Shown here: positions 63,976-64,000 of the stretch, in pieces
Position numbering within the stretch: position 1 is the stretch's first letter
Layout of the letters: the number at the start of each line of letters is the position of its first letter
Assembly (NCBI RefSeq): GCF_002993285.1
Contig: NZ_CP027433.1
Coordinates: forward strand, 3,286,001 to 3,350,000
Direction: 5' to 3'
Length of the DNA stretch: 64,000 bases
Source: Gordonia iterans
Lineage (GTDB): Bacteria > Actinomycetota > Actinomycetes > Mycobacteriales > Mycobacteriaceae
Made by a program: the position numbers and the translations under genes
The notes under the pieces: model-generated
Databases searched by the model: none
Told to the model about the DNA's origin: nothing
The model's input: the letters and a program-made list of their open reading frames with translations, nothing else

Positions 63976-64000
63976 GCGCCCATGGAATCACGCCCGTCCG

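Overview
The window is about 64 kb of high-GC actinobacterial chromosome with no rRNA and no complete insertion sequence. Several features point to Mycobacteriales, most likely a Gordonia-like genus. The tmRNA tag reads ADSNQRDYALAA. There is a WhiB7 regulator with an AT-hook, an AdnAB helicase-nuclease, a mycoredoxin, a small Rpf-type transglycosylase, a deazaflavin-dependent nitroreductase-family protein, and the UPF0182, Lon-PDZ and ABC1 gene set. Gene order from about 40 to 64 kb follows, from memory, the M. tuberculosis Rv3193c-Rv3202c region. The prfB to ssrA block and the hisN-fadE24-fadE23 block also follow mycobacterial order. The genus is an inference from gene content only.

Layout. 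0-9.7 kb: metabolic and envelope genes (DsbA-like protein, phosphoglucomutase, M23 peptidase, alpha/beta hydrolase, two-gene ABC exporter, hydroxyacyl-CoA dehydrogenase, SDR, acyl-CoA ligase). 9.8-12.8 kb: a 28-codon small ORF with its own terminator, a secreted two-domain neocarzinostatin-like protein, a miniature transposable-element candidate, and fused remnants of a divergent TetR/metallo-hydrolase pair. 12.9-19.3 kb: a minus-strand ribosome-rescue and division block (prfB, mscS, Pro-rich membrane protein, ftsE, ftsX, smpB, lipoprotein, tmRNA). 19.4-28.5 kb: hisN, an UlaG-like hydrolase, two acyl-CoA dehydrogenases behind tandem operators, a secreted lipase with its own promoter and operator, a TetR, a propionyl-CoA synthetase and a CRP-linked rpf-like gene. 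28.6-40 kb: accessory genes interleaved with repeat arrays and with several genes that lost their middles or ends, plus ferritin, a MerR/DUF998 pair and the initiator tRNA. 40-64 kb: conserved block of UPF0182, PPA1309, a Lon-PDZ protease, a zincin-like protein, an MFS remnant, a ThiF/cyclodehydratase-like protein, ABC1, a TetR/carotenoid oxygenase pair, whiB7 with its leader, uvrD2, mycoredoxin, nudC, a potassium channel, adnB and adnA.

Three themes stand out. First, at least five genes have been shortened by deletions that kept the ends and lost the core. These are the TetR/MBL fusion at 12.2 kb, a 95-codon amine oxidase, an alpha/beta hydrolase without its nucleophile elbow, an N-terminally lost and frameshifted reductase, and a collapsed MFS permease. 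A sixth gene, the lipoprotein beside smpB, looks like a GH27 glycosidase reduced to its first barrel segment, last barrel segment and C-terminal sandwich. Second, repeats move between contexts: a 44-nt palindrome that forms the terminator after the rpf gene recurs, together with another dispersed repeat, inside the coding sequence of adnA. Third, regulation is unusually legible: the whiB7 leader shows an AT box, -35 and -10 elements, a 40-codon upstream ORF and an attenuator, and two other genes carry paired palindromic operators at 23-bp centre spacing.
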